DNA from: Micromonospora pallida | GTDB taxonomy: Bacteria; Actinomycetota; Actinomycetes; Mycobacteriales; Micromonosporaceae | Reading direction: 5' to 3' | Assembly (NCBI RefSeq): GCF_900090325.1 | Contig: NZ_FMHW01000002.1 | Coordinates: 1,550,001-1,614,000 of the forward strand | Length of the DNA stretch: 64,000 nucleotides | The notes under the pieces: model-generated | Told to the model about the DNA's origin: nothing | Seen by the model: only the letters and a program-made list of their open reading frames with translations | The model's database searches: none | Shown here: one piece after another, positions 56,325-64,000 of the stretch | How the letters are laid out: every line of letters starts with the position of its first letter | Position numbering within the stretch: position 1 is the stretch's first letter | Made by a program: the position numbers and the translations under genes

Positions 56325-57215
56325 TCAGTCGTGCCGCAGTTCCCCGACGATCTTCTTGATGAGGTCGACGGACTCGCCCTCGTCGAGCGCGAGCCGGTCC
56401 ATGCCCTGCCACGTGCCCTCGTAGGCCCGCAACTCGTCGGGTTTGTCGAGGTACAGCGCGCCGGTGAGCGACTCGCTGTAGACCACCGACGGTTCGGGTG
56501 TCGTGCAACCGCTTGTGACGGTGGGGAAGTCCAGGATCGCAAAGGTGCCCGCCACCGCGCCCGGTGGCGGCCCGGCGGCGAGCGGGAGTACGCGTACCGA
56601 CACGTTGGGCAGGGCGCTGATGTCGATGAGCCGCTGGAGCTGTGTCGTCATCAGCGACGACCCGCCGACGACCCGGCGCAGCACCGCCTCGGAGAGGAGT
56701 TGGCACACCCGGGGCGCTGCCGGCGTACGACGGGTCAGCAGCGACTGCCGGTGCAGCCGAAACTCGACCGCGCGTTCCCGCTCCGCCTCGCTCGCCTGTG
56801 GCCGGTCGAGTCGGTGGACCTCCTGGGCGTACTCCCGGGTCTGGAACAGGTCGGGGATCAGCGACTCGTCGTGGCAGCGCAGGCGGGCGGCGGCGGACTC
56901 CAGGCCGACATACAGCTCGAACCAGCTCGGCACCACGTCGCCGTACGTGTGCCACCATCCCTTGGCGCGGGTCTCGACGGCCAGTCCGCGCATCGCCTCA
57001 GTCGTTTCCGACGACACCCCGTACAGCTCGCACATCGCCTTGACGTCGAGTACCCGAACCGATCCTGTGCCGGACTCGATACGCCAGATCTTCTGCCGGC
57101 TGTATTCCAGTGCCTCGGCGGCGGCGTCAAGTGTCACGCCCGCCTCGGTACGGAACTGGCGCAGCAGTCGACCGAGCTGTCGACGCGGGACCGTCGACCC
57201 GATGTCTTCCGGCAT
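56325..57215 (-). CDS. XRE-family regulator with DUF5753 domain
   Basis: A 296-aa protein from ATG 57215 with AAGGAG 7 bp upstream. The HTH_31 domain is at about residues 8-75 (GRLLRQFRTEAGVTLDAAAE, ALEYSRQKIWRIESG); DUF5753 spans about 95-285 (WFELYVGLESAAARLRCHD, SVRVLPLAAGPPPGAVAGTF, YSESLTGALYLDKPDEL). It is a clear paralog of the split gene, in tandem. Such regulators control development or secondary metabolism in actinomycetes. Targets unknown. Confidence 0.92.
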   Translation of the reverse strand: MPEDIGSTVPRRQLGRLLRQFRTEAGVTLDAAAEALEYSRQKIWRIESGTGSVRVLDVKAMCELYGVSSETTEAMRGLAVETRAKGWWHTYGDVVPSWFELYVGLESAAARLRCHDESLIPDLFQTREYAQEVHRLDRPQASEAERERAVEFRLHRQSLLTRRTPAAPRVCQLLSEAVLRRVVGGSSLMTTQLQRLIDISALPNVSVRVLPLAAGPPPGAVAGTFAILDFPTVTSGCTTPEPSVVYSESLTGALYLDKPDELRAYEGTWQGMDRLALDEGESVDLIKKIVGELRHD

Positions 57216-57238
57216 CCGGATACTCCTTGAGTAGGTAT

Positions 57239-57260
57239 GGCAACACTGAGTAACGTTGCC
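57239..57260. promoter_or_regulatory. Inverted repeat upstream of the intact XRE gene
   Basis: GGCAAC at 57239-57244 and GTTGCC at 57255-57260, 10 bp apart, 24 bp before the XRE start; a further GCAACG half-site follows at 57263. A candidate autoregulatory operator by position and symmetry only. The rest of 57261-57455 shows no gene I can support. Confidence 0.35.
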
Positions 57261-57455
57261 CTGCAACGTGTATAGGCTCGGGATGGGTAAGTCAAGACGC
57301 GCTGCCACCCTGTGGCGACAGAGTGTCGTGCCGCTGCGCCGAGCTGTCACCGGGCCGTTGGCATCGGCTCGGCGAACCGCTCGTCGAACCGGTTCAGCCT
57401 GGTCTGGTCGGCCCGTACCCCGCGGTGAACCGCATCCCGACGATTGACCGTCCGA

Positions 57456-58163
57456 TCATGCCGGCCCGATCGACAGGGCGTGGTTCGCCTCGTCCCCGAT
57501 GAGCAGGGCCGCTGCCCGTTCCCGGGCGGTCAGCGCGCTGGCGTCGAGCACCGACATGATCCGGACGTCGCCGTGGGACAACAGGGCGCGTAACGCGCCG
57601 TCCACCACCTCCCGGTCGTACTCGTCGAGCAGTTCGCGGAGGTCGGCGAGGCCGACCCAGGCCCCGGGGGCGACGGCCAGCTCCCGGTACGCCGTCCGGA
57701 CCAGGGCCTGCGCGTCACCGGACCCGCCGGAGGTCACCATCGGGGCGGCGGCCGGCCCGGCGGCGTGCTCCCCGGCCGAGGCGTCGGCGTCCACCCCGGG
57801 AGCGTCCTGCCGGAAGAAGTCGGCCTGGCTCAACCGCCGCCGGTCCAGCCCTCGGTCGACGCCGGCCAGGAGGGTGAGCAGCGACCGGGTGGCCGAGCCG
57901 CACTGCCGGGGCAGGCGCGCGATGTGCAGCCGTCGGACGACGTGCCAGCCGTTCTCGGTCAGCTCGTGGGAGAAGGGCCGCTGCGACCGGTCGGTGCTGA
58001 CCAGGCCGAGCTTCACCAGCTTGGCGTTGTCCGCACCGGTGAGCGTGAACCCGGCCAGCTCGCGCAGCTCGGTGTTGGTCAGCTCCCGTGCCTCGGCCAT
58101 GAGCACGACCAACGCGTTGATCTGGTTGGGCGTCAGCTGGGGCAGGGCGTCAGCGGTCGGCAT
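57456..58163 (-). CDS. Protein with N-terminal winged-helix-like domain, function unknown
   Basis: A 235-aa protein from ATG 58163 with GGAGAAGAGG upstream. Residues 8-85 look like a winged helix (LTPNQINALVVLMAEARELT, NTELRELAGFTLTGADNAKL, HVVRRLHIARLPRQ). The middle is a variable linker and the end a second helical unit (LADLRELLDEYDREVVDGAL). It overlaps the 3' end of a broken upstream gene, so the two were once coupled. No family recognised. Confidence 0.7.
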   Translation of the reverse strand: MPTADALPQLTPNQINALVVLMAEARELTNTELRELAGFTLTGADNAKLVKLGLVSTDRSQRPFSHELTENGWHVVRRLHIARLPRQCGSATRSLLTLLAGVDRGLDRRRLSQADFFRQDAPGVDADASAGEHAAGPAAAPMVTSGGSGDAQALVRTAYRELAVAPGAWVGLADLRELLDEYDREVVDGALRALLSHGDVRIMSVLDASALTARERAAALLIGDEANHALSIGPA

Positions 58164-58805
58164 GGTGCCTCTTCTCCTCGTCTCGCGCGCCGGCCGTGCG
58201 TCGTCCGGCCAGCAGGTCCCGGATGGTGCCCACGACGGCGTCCAGACCGGACAGAGAGCAGTGCTGTCGTCGCGGGGCAGGTCGCACAGCGGCAGCGCCT
58301 GCGGCGTGGGCACTGCCAGCGGGATGATGTCGGCCTGGCCGGGTTGGCCCGGCGGGCGCGACCGATCGACGGCGACTGGCGTCGGTGAGGATCCGGCCGG
58401 GCGCGGCGGCGCGTGCCGCCGGGAAGCGGGCGGCGGGTAGGGCCGTCGTGCCGCCGTTCAGGGCGCGTTCGACCAGATGGTTCAGGAGCACGCTGACGGT
58501 GTGTGACCGGGCCGCCAGGGCGCGGGCCGCCGCGACGCGGATCGCGCCGGGACCGTCGAGCCGGGCGGCTCCGGACGGCCACCGGGGGAGCGCGCGACAG
58601 CGGCCCGGTCGGCCACGTCGAGCAGGGCCGTCATCGGCCCGGCGGCGGTCATCCCGGTCGTCGGGGAGAACCGCGGCACCGGCGGGGCGTCGGCTGGCAG
58701 CGGATGTCGGGCGGGGTCGAGCAGTTGCGGGTCCGCCGTGACCGACCGGCTGACCCGGTACGCCGGCAACACCGTCCAAGATGGACTGTCCACCGTGTAC
58801 GTCAT
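58150..58805 (-). pseudogene. Unknown gene with several frameshifts
   Basis: No single frame spans the region, but pieces of three frames chain into one plausible protein. It begins MTYTVDSPSWTVLPAYRVSR, shifts near the G-run at 58584-58588 into ARSHTVSVLLNHLVERALNG, shifts again near 58390-58420 into QADIIPLAVPTPQALPLCDL, and near 58250 into SGLDAVVGTIRDLLAGRR, ending at TCA 58150. The predicted stop overlaps the next gene start. It is either decayed or affected by sequence errors. Function unknown. Confidence 0.5.
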
Positions 58806-58862
58806 GTGGTGACGATACGTCCGCGCCCGACTGCGCGCGGTGGCACCCCGGTAGGTCGGGCG

Positions 58863-58898
58863 CCCGGCGGTGGACGTCCTGTGCCGTCCACCGCCGGG
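58863..58898. terminator. 14-bp perfect hairpin downstream of the amidase gene
   Basis: 58863-58876 pairs with 58885-58898, loop TCCTGTGC. It is the second of two strong hairpins between the amidase stop and the broken gene start. Confidence 0.5.
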
Positions 58899-58925
58899 TG
58901 TGCGTTCACCGCCAGGTGTGCGTTC
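58890..58925. repeat. 18-bp tandem duplication
   Basis: ACCGCCGGGTGTGCGTTC at 58890-58907 is repeated with one mismatch at 58908-58925, overlapping the right arm of the neighbouring hairpin. Confidence 0.7.
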
Positions 58926-58928
58926 AGG

Positions 58929-58968
58929 GCTCGCCGGGCCGGACCGAGCGGAACCCGGCCCGGCGAGC
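58929..58968 (-). terminator. Hairpin terminator of the amidase gene
   Basis: A perfect 14-bp stem, 58929-58942 with 58955-58968, loop of 12 nt, starting 11 bp after the amidase stop on the minus strand. Confidence 0.7.
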
Positions 58969-58979
58969 GGGGTCGGAGG

Positions 58980-60113
58980 TCAGTCCTGCGTGAACGACTG
59001 GCGGACGACGCCGCCGGCGAGGGCGCACCAGGTGCTCAGGTTGACCTTGCCGTTGTCGGGCAGGCCGTGCAGCCGCTGGAGGTCCTGGACGGCCTTCTTG
59101 GTCACCCAGTCGAACTCGCCGGTGATCGTGACGTCGGCGTAGCCCTTGACGTTCAGGATGTACTGCACGGCGCTGACCGGCAGGCCGGTGGCGTCCTTGT
59201 CCAGCTCCGGCACGAGGGTCTCCCAGGTCGGGCCGGTGAGGGTGGCGTCGATGTCGACCGGGATGCCGTTGCGGGCCTGCCAGTCCTGCACGGCCGCCAC
59301 AGTGGCGGCGTCGAAGGTGCCGGTGACGGTGACCGGGTAACCCCGGAACCCCAGCAGGTACTGGGCGATCCGGACCACGGGCCCGCCGACGAACCGCCAG
59401 ATGTCCGGCCACCGCCGGGCCGGCACGTCGCCCAGGTCGGTGCCGAGCGCCGCGAAGACCCGCCGGCGCAGGGTGGGGAACTCCCGGTAGAACATCGCAC
59501 CCGGGCAGAGCGTGGCGCGGAAGTCCCAGTGGCCGAAGATGTCGTGGGCGTGCAGCCCGTACTGCTGGCAGATCGTGGTGCAGAGCCGGACGAGGGAGTC
59601 GAGCAGGGCCTGTGGGGGCGTCTCGGTGACGTAGGTGCCCTCGTTCTCGATGCCGATGGACCGGGTGTTCTCCCCGGGGCAGTGCGCGGAGACCATTTGC
59701 CGCTGGCCCTCGCGCAGGGTGTCGAAGCTGCCGCGCCGTCCCTCCAGGACGTAACCGCCCCGGCTGATGGTGAAGTGCTGGCCGGTGTCGGACCAGCCGT
59801 TGCCGTCCATGTGCAGGTCCTGGCAGCGCTTGGCTAGCCGGATGGCCTGCTCCTGGGAGTAGTCCGTGGTGTTCGGGAAGGCCATGTGGTGCACGATGAT
59901 CTTGTTGGTGGGGATGGTGCTGATCGCCAGCGGATCCTTCGGCGGGCGAGCCCCCCACTCGTCGCAGCTGAAGATCCAGTCGAGGTCGTCGCCGGGGGCG
60001 GCGTGCGCGGCCGCCGGCCGCACCAGTTCACTCCCGACCACCGCGACCGCAGCGGCACCGAGGCCGGCGCGGATCAGGGTCCGGCGGTCGAGTTCGGGAC
60101 TATCGAAGATCAT
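58980..60113 (-). CDS. Tat-exported N-acetylmuramoyl-L-alanine amidase with peptidoglycan-binding domain
   Basis: A 377-aa secreted zinc amidase. The Tat signal LDRRTLIRAGLGAAAVAVVG has cleavage near AAAHA. The amidase_2/PGRP domain (about residues 45-230) shows Zn ligands in IIVHHMAFPN and HDIFGHWDFRATLCPG (two His and a Cys). The C-terminal 140 residues hold two peptidoglycan-binding_1-like repeats (VTGTFDAATVAAVQDWQARN and ITGEFDWVTKKAVQDLQRLH). Start ATG 60113 with GAGGGAG upstream. It cleaves stem peptides from glycan strands during wall turnover. Confidence 0.92.
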   Translation of the reverse strand: MIFDSPELDRRTLIRAGLGAAAVAVVGSELVRPAAAHAAPGDDLDWIFSCDEWGARPPKDPLAISTIPTNKIIVHHMAFPNTTDYSQEQAIRLAKRCQDLHMDGNGWSDTGQHFTISRGGYVLEGRRGSFDTLREGQRQMVSAHCPGENTRSIGIENEGTYVTETPPQALLDSLVRLCTTICQQYGLHAHDIFGHWDFRATLCPGAMFYREFPTLRRRVFAALGTDLGDVPARRWPDIWRFVGGPVVRIAQYLLGFRGYPVTVTGTFDAATVAAVQDWQARNGIPVDIDATLTGPTWETLVPELDKDATGLPVSAVQYILNVKGYADVTITGEFDWVTKKAVQDLQRLHGLPDNGKVNLSTWCALAGGVVRQSFTQD

Positions 60114-60229
60114 GGCATCTCCCTCGGCCAGTCAGTGACGGCACGAGGCATGAAAAGGAACTCCACCGCACTCGCGCGCAATGGAGAATATTGCCGAGTT
60201 GCTGGCAGCGCTAGAGGGCGTTGGACATG

Positions 60230-60520
60230 TCCGTTGGTCGGGTGTGTTGAAGGTGCGGTGATGCTGCCGGGTGGCGGGGCCGCCTCGGGTGGGGCGGTGG
60301 AGCATGCCGGCGCTGGCGGCCCAGCGGATCATGGCTTCCGAGGTGGGGGTATGGGTTTCGTGGGCGGGGGGCGGTGTCGCCTTGACGCTCTGGGAGTCGA
60401 TGATCCCCGCCGTCGATCACGGCCCGCCGGGGTGCTTCTTCGGTCTGCCCATCCACTTCGGGGAAGGCGGCATCGGCTCGATGATCTCCCACTCGGCGTC
60501 GGTCAGACCAGACGGGCGCC
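60230..60520 (-). pseudogene. IS5-like transposase fossil
   Basis: Read on the minus strand, fragments RRPSGLTDAEWEIIEPM, then after a stop and internal deletion AGIIDSQSVKAT, then SEAMIRWAASAGMLHR are IS5-group landmarks. The first two are normally about 90 residues apart. No intact frame. The rest of the 60114-60713 gap between the amidase and the PARG-like gene shows nothing else I can support. Confidence 0.75.
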
Positions 60521-60713
60521 GCCGTACTCGATCCCTTCCTGTCTATCGACCGAGCCGGATCCATCGACCGGACTCGTTGTGCGGAACGCCCGACCAACCC
60601 ACATCCCAAGCGCCTGTTTTGGTGCTACCACCGTGCGCGAGACCGTTAATCGGTTGCCGGTCGGGGCGGGACTGCCTAGCTTTGCCCACCGTGCAGAATA
60701 TTGACATTAGCGC

Positions 60714-61565
60714 ATGCGAGTGCGCCGGGTGAGTGGCCGTCTTCGTGAGATTGCTCGGCAGACGGTGGCGATCGCCGAGTCAGGCCGCTATCGCAATGGC
60801 GCCGGTGCTGACGTCGTCATCGGCGGGGCGGTACGTGCCGCGGTCGCCGGCACTCGTGAGTACCTGCCGGACGAGGTGCTCGCGGTGGGGGACGCGGAGC
60901 CCGGCGCCGGCAAGGTGGAGGTGACGTACGAGTCGACGTTGCAGGCGGCCTACCGGCTTGGGGCTGGTGCGGCGTGTCTGGTGTTCGCGTCGGCGAAGAA
61001 CCCGGGTGGCGGGTTCCTGGGCGGAGCGAAGGCGCAGGAGGAGAGCATCGCTCGCTCGTCGGCGCTGTACCCGTGTCTACTTGCCGCGCGGGAGTTCTAT
61101 GCGTTCCACCGCGGGCAGCGAGATCTGCGTTACAGCGACAGGGTCGTCTACTCCCCGGGCGTGCCTGTGTTCCGGGAGGACAAGGGGAACCTGCTCGACC
61201 AGCCGTACACGATGTCCTTTCTGACCGCTGCGGCGCCGAACCTGGGCGCGATCCTCCGCAACCAGCCCGAGCACGCTGCGGATGTGCCGGCGGTGCTGGT
61301 CCGGCGTGCCCGGCGGGTGCTGGAGGTCGCGGCTGCGCACGGGCATCGGACGATCGTGCTGGGCGCGTGGGGGTGCGGGGTGTTCCGCAACGATCCCGCC
61401 ACCGTTGCCGACGCATTCGCCGACGCGCTGCACGTGGTCGACCGATTCGACCACGTGGTGTTCGCCATTCGCGACGGGCTGCCGGGTACACCCGTCTATC
61501 GCGCGTTCATGGAACGCTTTTCAGGAACTGCCGTGAAATCGGCGGGTGGTAACGATCGGGGGTGA
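60714..61565 (+). CDS. Bacterial-type poly(ADP-ribose) glycohydrolase-like macrodomain protein (TIGR02452)
   Basis: A 283-aa macrodomain enzyme. The PARG signature GGG-x(6-8)-QEE is present as GGGFLGGAKAQEE near residues 98-110, with the two catalytic Glu. Upstream AACLVFASAKNPGGG and downstream IVLGAWGCGVFRNDP are ADP-ribose-binding loops. GTG 60729 (MSGRLREIARQTVAIAESG) is the likelier true start; ATG 60714 is used as the outer limit. It would remove ADP-ribose chains from proteins or nucleic acids. Both sides are transposase remnants. Confidence 0.9.
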   Translation: MRVRRVSGRLREIARQTVAIAESGRYRNGAGADVVIGGAVRAAVAGTREYLPDEVLAVGDAEPGAGKVEVTYESTLQAAYRLGAGAACLVFASAKNPGGGFLGGAKAQEESIARSSALYPCLLAAREFYAFHRGQRDLRYSDRVVYSPGVPVFREDKGNLLDQPYTMSFLTAAAPNLGAILRNQPEHAADVPAVLVRRARRVLEVAAAHGHRTIVLGAWGCGVFRNDPATVADAFADALHVVDRFDHVVFAIRDGLPGTPVYRAFMERFSGTAVKSAGGNDRG

Positions 61566-61740
61566 GCGTCGCAGGGCCTGGGAGTGACGACCGCGCCTGC
61601 GGTATCGGTGCCCAGGCCCTGGTAGCCGGCGTCGGCGAGGATCTGCACGCCGAGTGGTGCGTTCAGGGGAAGGTCGACCAGTCCGGCGGTGCGTGCCGGG
61701 GTGATGTCGTGCATCGAGCCCGGGCGGGTCTCGCCGCGGA
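61566..61740 (-). pseudogene. DDE transposase fragment (IS5-like)
   Basis: The minus strand encodes GSMHDITPARTAGLVDLPLN and ILADAGYQGLGTDT, matching the HD...AR and ADxGYQG block of DDE_Tnp_4 transposases. N- and C-terminal parts are missing; the fragment ends at the PARG-like gene stop. Confidence 0.75.
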
Positions 61741-61807
61741 ACAGAGGGGGTCGGAGCCGGACGCCGTCGCGCACCCGGCAGACACGTTCGGCGGGGCGGC
61801 CTGATCG

Positions 61808-62131
61808 TCAGGCCGCCCGCAGCCCCGATCCCGGCATCCGCCGGGGCAGTTGCGCCTCGTCGGCGGAGGCGTGGTCGGGAGAGACGCCCGTGTCCTCGGG
61901 CCGATCGGTGGCCGGGGCATTCCGCCGGGACAGGCGCATCGCCTGTTCCGCGTTGCGTAGCGCCGGGCACGGGCCGGGCTCGTCGGGGCAGCCGAGGTTG
62001 CCGCACCGGCCGGCGGCGTCGAGTTGGTGGGCGCGTGTCACGTCGAAAGCGAGCCGCCACAGCAGCGGGTCGGTCACGTCGTCGGGCAGGTCGACCTGCT
62101 GACTCGGATAGTTGTGGGAGGCGTTGGGCAC
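61808..62131 (-). CDS. Small Cys-containing protein of unknown function
   Basis: A 107-aa protein from GTG 62131 with AAAGGGG upstream. It has RCGNLGCPDEPGPCPALRNA, a three-Cys cluster around residues 43-55, and LLWRLAFDVTRAH before it. Similar short actinobacterial proteins with GRCGNLGC clusters occur near mobile DNA, but I know no function. The following 237 bp gap to the SPFH gene shows no gene. Confidence 0.6.
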   Translation of the reverse strand: MPNASHNYPSQQVDLPDDVTDPLLWRLAFDVTRAHQLDAAGRCGNLGCPDEPGPCPALRNAEQAMRLSRRNAPATDRPEDTGVSPDHASADEAQLPRRMPGSGLRAA

Positions 62132-62368
62132 GGGGACCCCTTTCGTCGACGTCGGCTTGATGGTTCACCACCTCCACCAAACGCTAAACCTGCTGCGCAC
62201 GTGTCCTTCGTGACAGCCCCCGCGAGTGCGACCGGCGTCATGTCCCGAAGGAACGGCCCGCCGCCGACCGGGCACCCCGACCTCGGTCGCGGGGGTGGCA
62301 GGAGTGGCCGGCAGCGCAACGGGTAACCGCCGGCCCGGGGAACGGGGACCGCCGGAACCGGAGGGGAC

Positions 62369-63199
62369 ATGGGAGCCGTCGTCGTCGGCCTGGTCATGCT
62401 CGCCGTCCTGGTGACGGTCCTGCTGGTCGCGAGCGTCCGGGTGGTCGAGCAGCACCAGCGCGGCGTCGTCTTCCGCTGCGGTCGGGTGCGGGACCGGGTC
62501 CGCCAGCCCGGCCTGCACCTGATCGCGCCGGTCGCCGACCGGATGGTCCGGGTCAACGTGCAGACCGTGCTGACGTACGTCCCCGCCCAGAGCGCGATGA
62601 CCCGGGACAACGTGCCCCTCACGGTCGACGCGGTCGTCCGGCACCGGGTGGTCGACCCGGTGCGGGCGCTGGTCGACGTACGCGACTACCCGTCCGCCCT
62701 GCTCCAGGTGACCCGGACCGCCCTGCGGTCGGCGATCGGCGGCGCGGACCTCGACGCCGTCCTCGGCGACCGGAAGCGGATCGACGCCGAGCTGACGGCC
62801 GCCGTCGACGCGTCGACCGGGCGGTCGTGGGGACTGTTGATCGAGCGGGCCGAGGTCGGGGAGGTGACCCTGCCCGCGTCGACGCGCCGGTCCCTGTGCC
62901 GCCTGGCCGAGGCGGAACGGGAACGCCGTGCCCGGGTGACCGCCGCCGACGGTGAGGTCCAGGCGTCGCGCCGGCTCGCCGAGGCGTCCCGGGCGATGGC
63001 CGGCACGCCGGGGGCGTACCAGCTACGGCTGCTCCAGACGATGGCCGACATGACCGGGAAGGGGAGCGGGGTCCCGGCCACGGACCGGGGGGACGGGTGT
63101 CCGCGGCCCGTCGAATGGGTAGAGGCGGATTCACCACGCTGCCCCTACGACGTGAGGAACACCGAGAATGACCCAGAATCCCGGCGACGCGATCGGTGA
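62369..63199 (+). CDS. SPFH/band-7 (stomatin-like) membrane protein
   Basis: A 276-aa protein from ATG 62369. The N-terminal TM (VVVGLVMLAVLVTVLLVASV) precedes the SPFH domain (about residues 24-175: VVEQHQRGVVFRCGRVRDRV, QPGLHLIAPVADRM, SAMTRDNVPLTVDAVVRHRV) and a charged coiled-coil tail (AEAERERRARVTAADGEVQ). SPFH proteins form membrane scaffolds that organise microdomains or proteases. Its last 32 bp overlap the MscS-like gene in another frame, suggesting the two work together. Confidence 0.9.
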   Translation: MGAVVVGLVMLAVLVTVLLVASVRVVEQHQRGVVFRCGRVRDRVRQPGLHLIAPVADRMVRVNVQTVLTYVPAQSAMTRDNVPLTVDAVVRHRVVDPVRALVDVRDYPSALLQVTRTALRSAIGGADLDAVLGDRKRIDAELTAAVDASTGRSWGLLIERAEVGEVTLPASTRRSLCRLAEAERERRARVTAADGEVQASRRLAEASRAMAGTPGAYQLRLLQTMADMTGKGSGVPATDRGDGCPRPVEWVEADSPRCPYDVRNTENDPESRRRDR

Positions 63200-64000
63200 C
63201 GCGATCCGCGCGGCACTGCTCTTCCTGCCGAAGGCGCTGGCCTTCCTGGCAATCCTGGTGGCCGGCTGGCTGATCGCCAAGGCGATCCGGAAGATCGTCG
63301 CCCGGATGCTGGAGCGGGTGGGCTTCGACCGGATGGTCGAGCGCGGCGGGCTCCGGACCGCACTGGCCCGCTCGCCCTACGACGCCAGCGGCATCGTCGC
63401 CAAGCTCGCCTCCTTCGGAGTGCTGCTGCTCACCCTCTACCTCGCCTTCGGCATCTGGGGACCGAACCCGATCTCGGACCTGATCGGCGGGATCATCGCC
63501 TGGCTGCCACGGGCGTTCGTGGCCATCGTCATCGTCGTGGTGGCCGCCGCGATCGCCCGCGCGGTCAAGGACATCATCGGCAGCGCCCTGGGCGGGCTCT
63601 CGTACGGCGGGATCCTCGCCAACGTCGCCTCGGTCTTCATCCTGGGGCTCGGCGTCATCGCCGCACTGAACCAGGTCGGCATCGCCACGACGGTGACCAC
63701 TCCGGTGCTGATCGCCGTCCTGGCGACCGTCGGCGGCATCCTCGTCGTCGGGGTCGGCGGCGGGCTGATCCGCCCGATGCAGGCCCGCTGGGAGTCCTGG
63801 TTGAGCCGGGCGGAGCAGGAGTCGCGTACCGTCGCGGCGCACACCCGCGCCTACCGGGCCGCCCGCGCCGACGCCGCCCGGCGGGCGGCTCCGCCGGCCA
63901 CCCCGGCCGACGTGCCCGCCGCCACCGCCTCCGAAGCGGACCAGGACGCGGAGGCCACCACCGCCTTCCCGCGCCAAGACGCGGAGGCCACCGTCATGTT
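63168..64000 (+). CDS. Mechanosensitive-channel-like protein (TM_helix/MscS family), 3' end outside window
   Basis: Starts at ATG 63168 (GAGG upstream) inside the SPFH gene. MTQNPGDAIGDAIRAALLFL leads into repeated TM_helix units (ALAFLAILVAGWLIAKAI; FVAIVIVVVAAAIARAVKDI; GVIAALNQVGIATTVTT). About four membrane spans lie before residue 200, then an Ala/Arg-rich cytoplasmic tail runs to the window edge. The family includes small-conductance channels of unknown gating. The stop is not in the window. Confidence 0.85.
   Translation, partial: MTQNPGDAIGDAIRAALLFLPKALAFLAILVAGWLIAKAIRKIVARMLERVGFDRMVERGGLRTALARSPYDASGIVAKLASFGVLLLTLYLAFGIWGPNPISDLIGGIIAWLPRAFVAIVIVVVAAAIARAVKDIIGSALGGLSYGGILANVASVFILGLGVIAALNQVGIATTVTTPVLIAVLATVGGILVVGVGGGLIRPMQARWESWLSRAEQESRTVAAHTRAYRAARADAARRAAPPATPADVPAATASEADQDAEATTAFPRQDAEATVM

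Noticed and set aside
57256..57447. 63-aa plus-strand frame downstream of the XRE promoter
   Set aside because: Very Arg-rich, no ribosome-binding site and no recognisable pattern; a chance frame in GC-rich DNA.

Overview
The window is high-GC DNA from a filamentous actinomycete. The pupylation/proteasome locus, the Pro/Thr-rich Ser/Thr kinase, tandem XRE(DUF5753)/DUF397 pairs, frequent GTG starts and the Tat-dependent secreted enzymes all fit the family Micromonosporaceae, most likely Micromonospora or a close relative. That placement is inferred from gene content and order; no database search was possible.

Region 1 (1-8.2 kb) holds an FtsX-type permease (cut by the window start) with its LolD/MacB-like ATPase, a DesK/LiaS-type histidine kinase with a NarL-type regulator, a RecB-like nuclease, a membrane M50 protease coupled to trmI, a conserved unknown protein and a small ferredoxin.

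Region 2 (8.2-29.6 kb) is the Pup-proteasome locus and its usual actinobacterial neighbours. In order: mpa/arc, dop, pup, an endonuclease VII-like gene, prcB, prcA, (frameshifted rfbB), pafA, a 59-aa membrane protein, a DUF3866 gene, a CDF transporter, pafB, pafC, a small coiled-coil protein, tatA, tatC, a lipid kinase, a HAD hydrolase, helY and a 5'-3' exonuclease. PafA ligates Pup, Dop removes it, Mpa unfolds pupylated substrates into the PrcAB chamber, and PafBC activates DNA-damage genes. Hairpins after mpa, dop, prcA, pafA and tatC suggest several transcription units.

Region 3 (29.7-44.6 kb) contains a Bcr/CflA-type exporter, a receptor Ser/Thr kinase beside a receptor-like pseudokinase, and a tightly coupled five-gene STM4015-STM4014-STM4013-STM4012-STM4011 operon. 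The operon encodes two radical SAM enzymes, an alkaline-phosphatase-fold hydrolase, an ATP-grasp-like protein and an LRR-like protein. It has no established function and is the best candidate here for an undescribed pathway. It is divergent from htpG. An OmpR/HK/GerMN-lipoprotein signalling operon follows.

Region 4 (44.6-64 kb) is accessory and mosaic. It carries an IS605-like element with a truncated tnpA and a catalytically complete tnpB, two STAS proteins, a Tat-exported PhoD phosphatase, an AlkZ-like DNA glycosylase, a PadR operon, and XRE/DUF397 pairs. One XRE gene is split by an IS701-family element whose precise removal restores the reading frame. Further on are a Tat-exported peptidoglycan amidase, transposase fossils around a bacterial PARG-like macrodomain gene, and an SPFH protein overlapping an MscS-type channel gene cut by the window end.

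Four loci (rfbB, STM4014, a DUF397 copy and an unknown gene at 58.15-58.8 kb) show frameshifts. At least two of these are single-base losses in G/C runs, so either real decay or sequence error must be considered.
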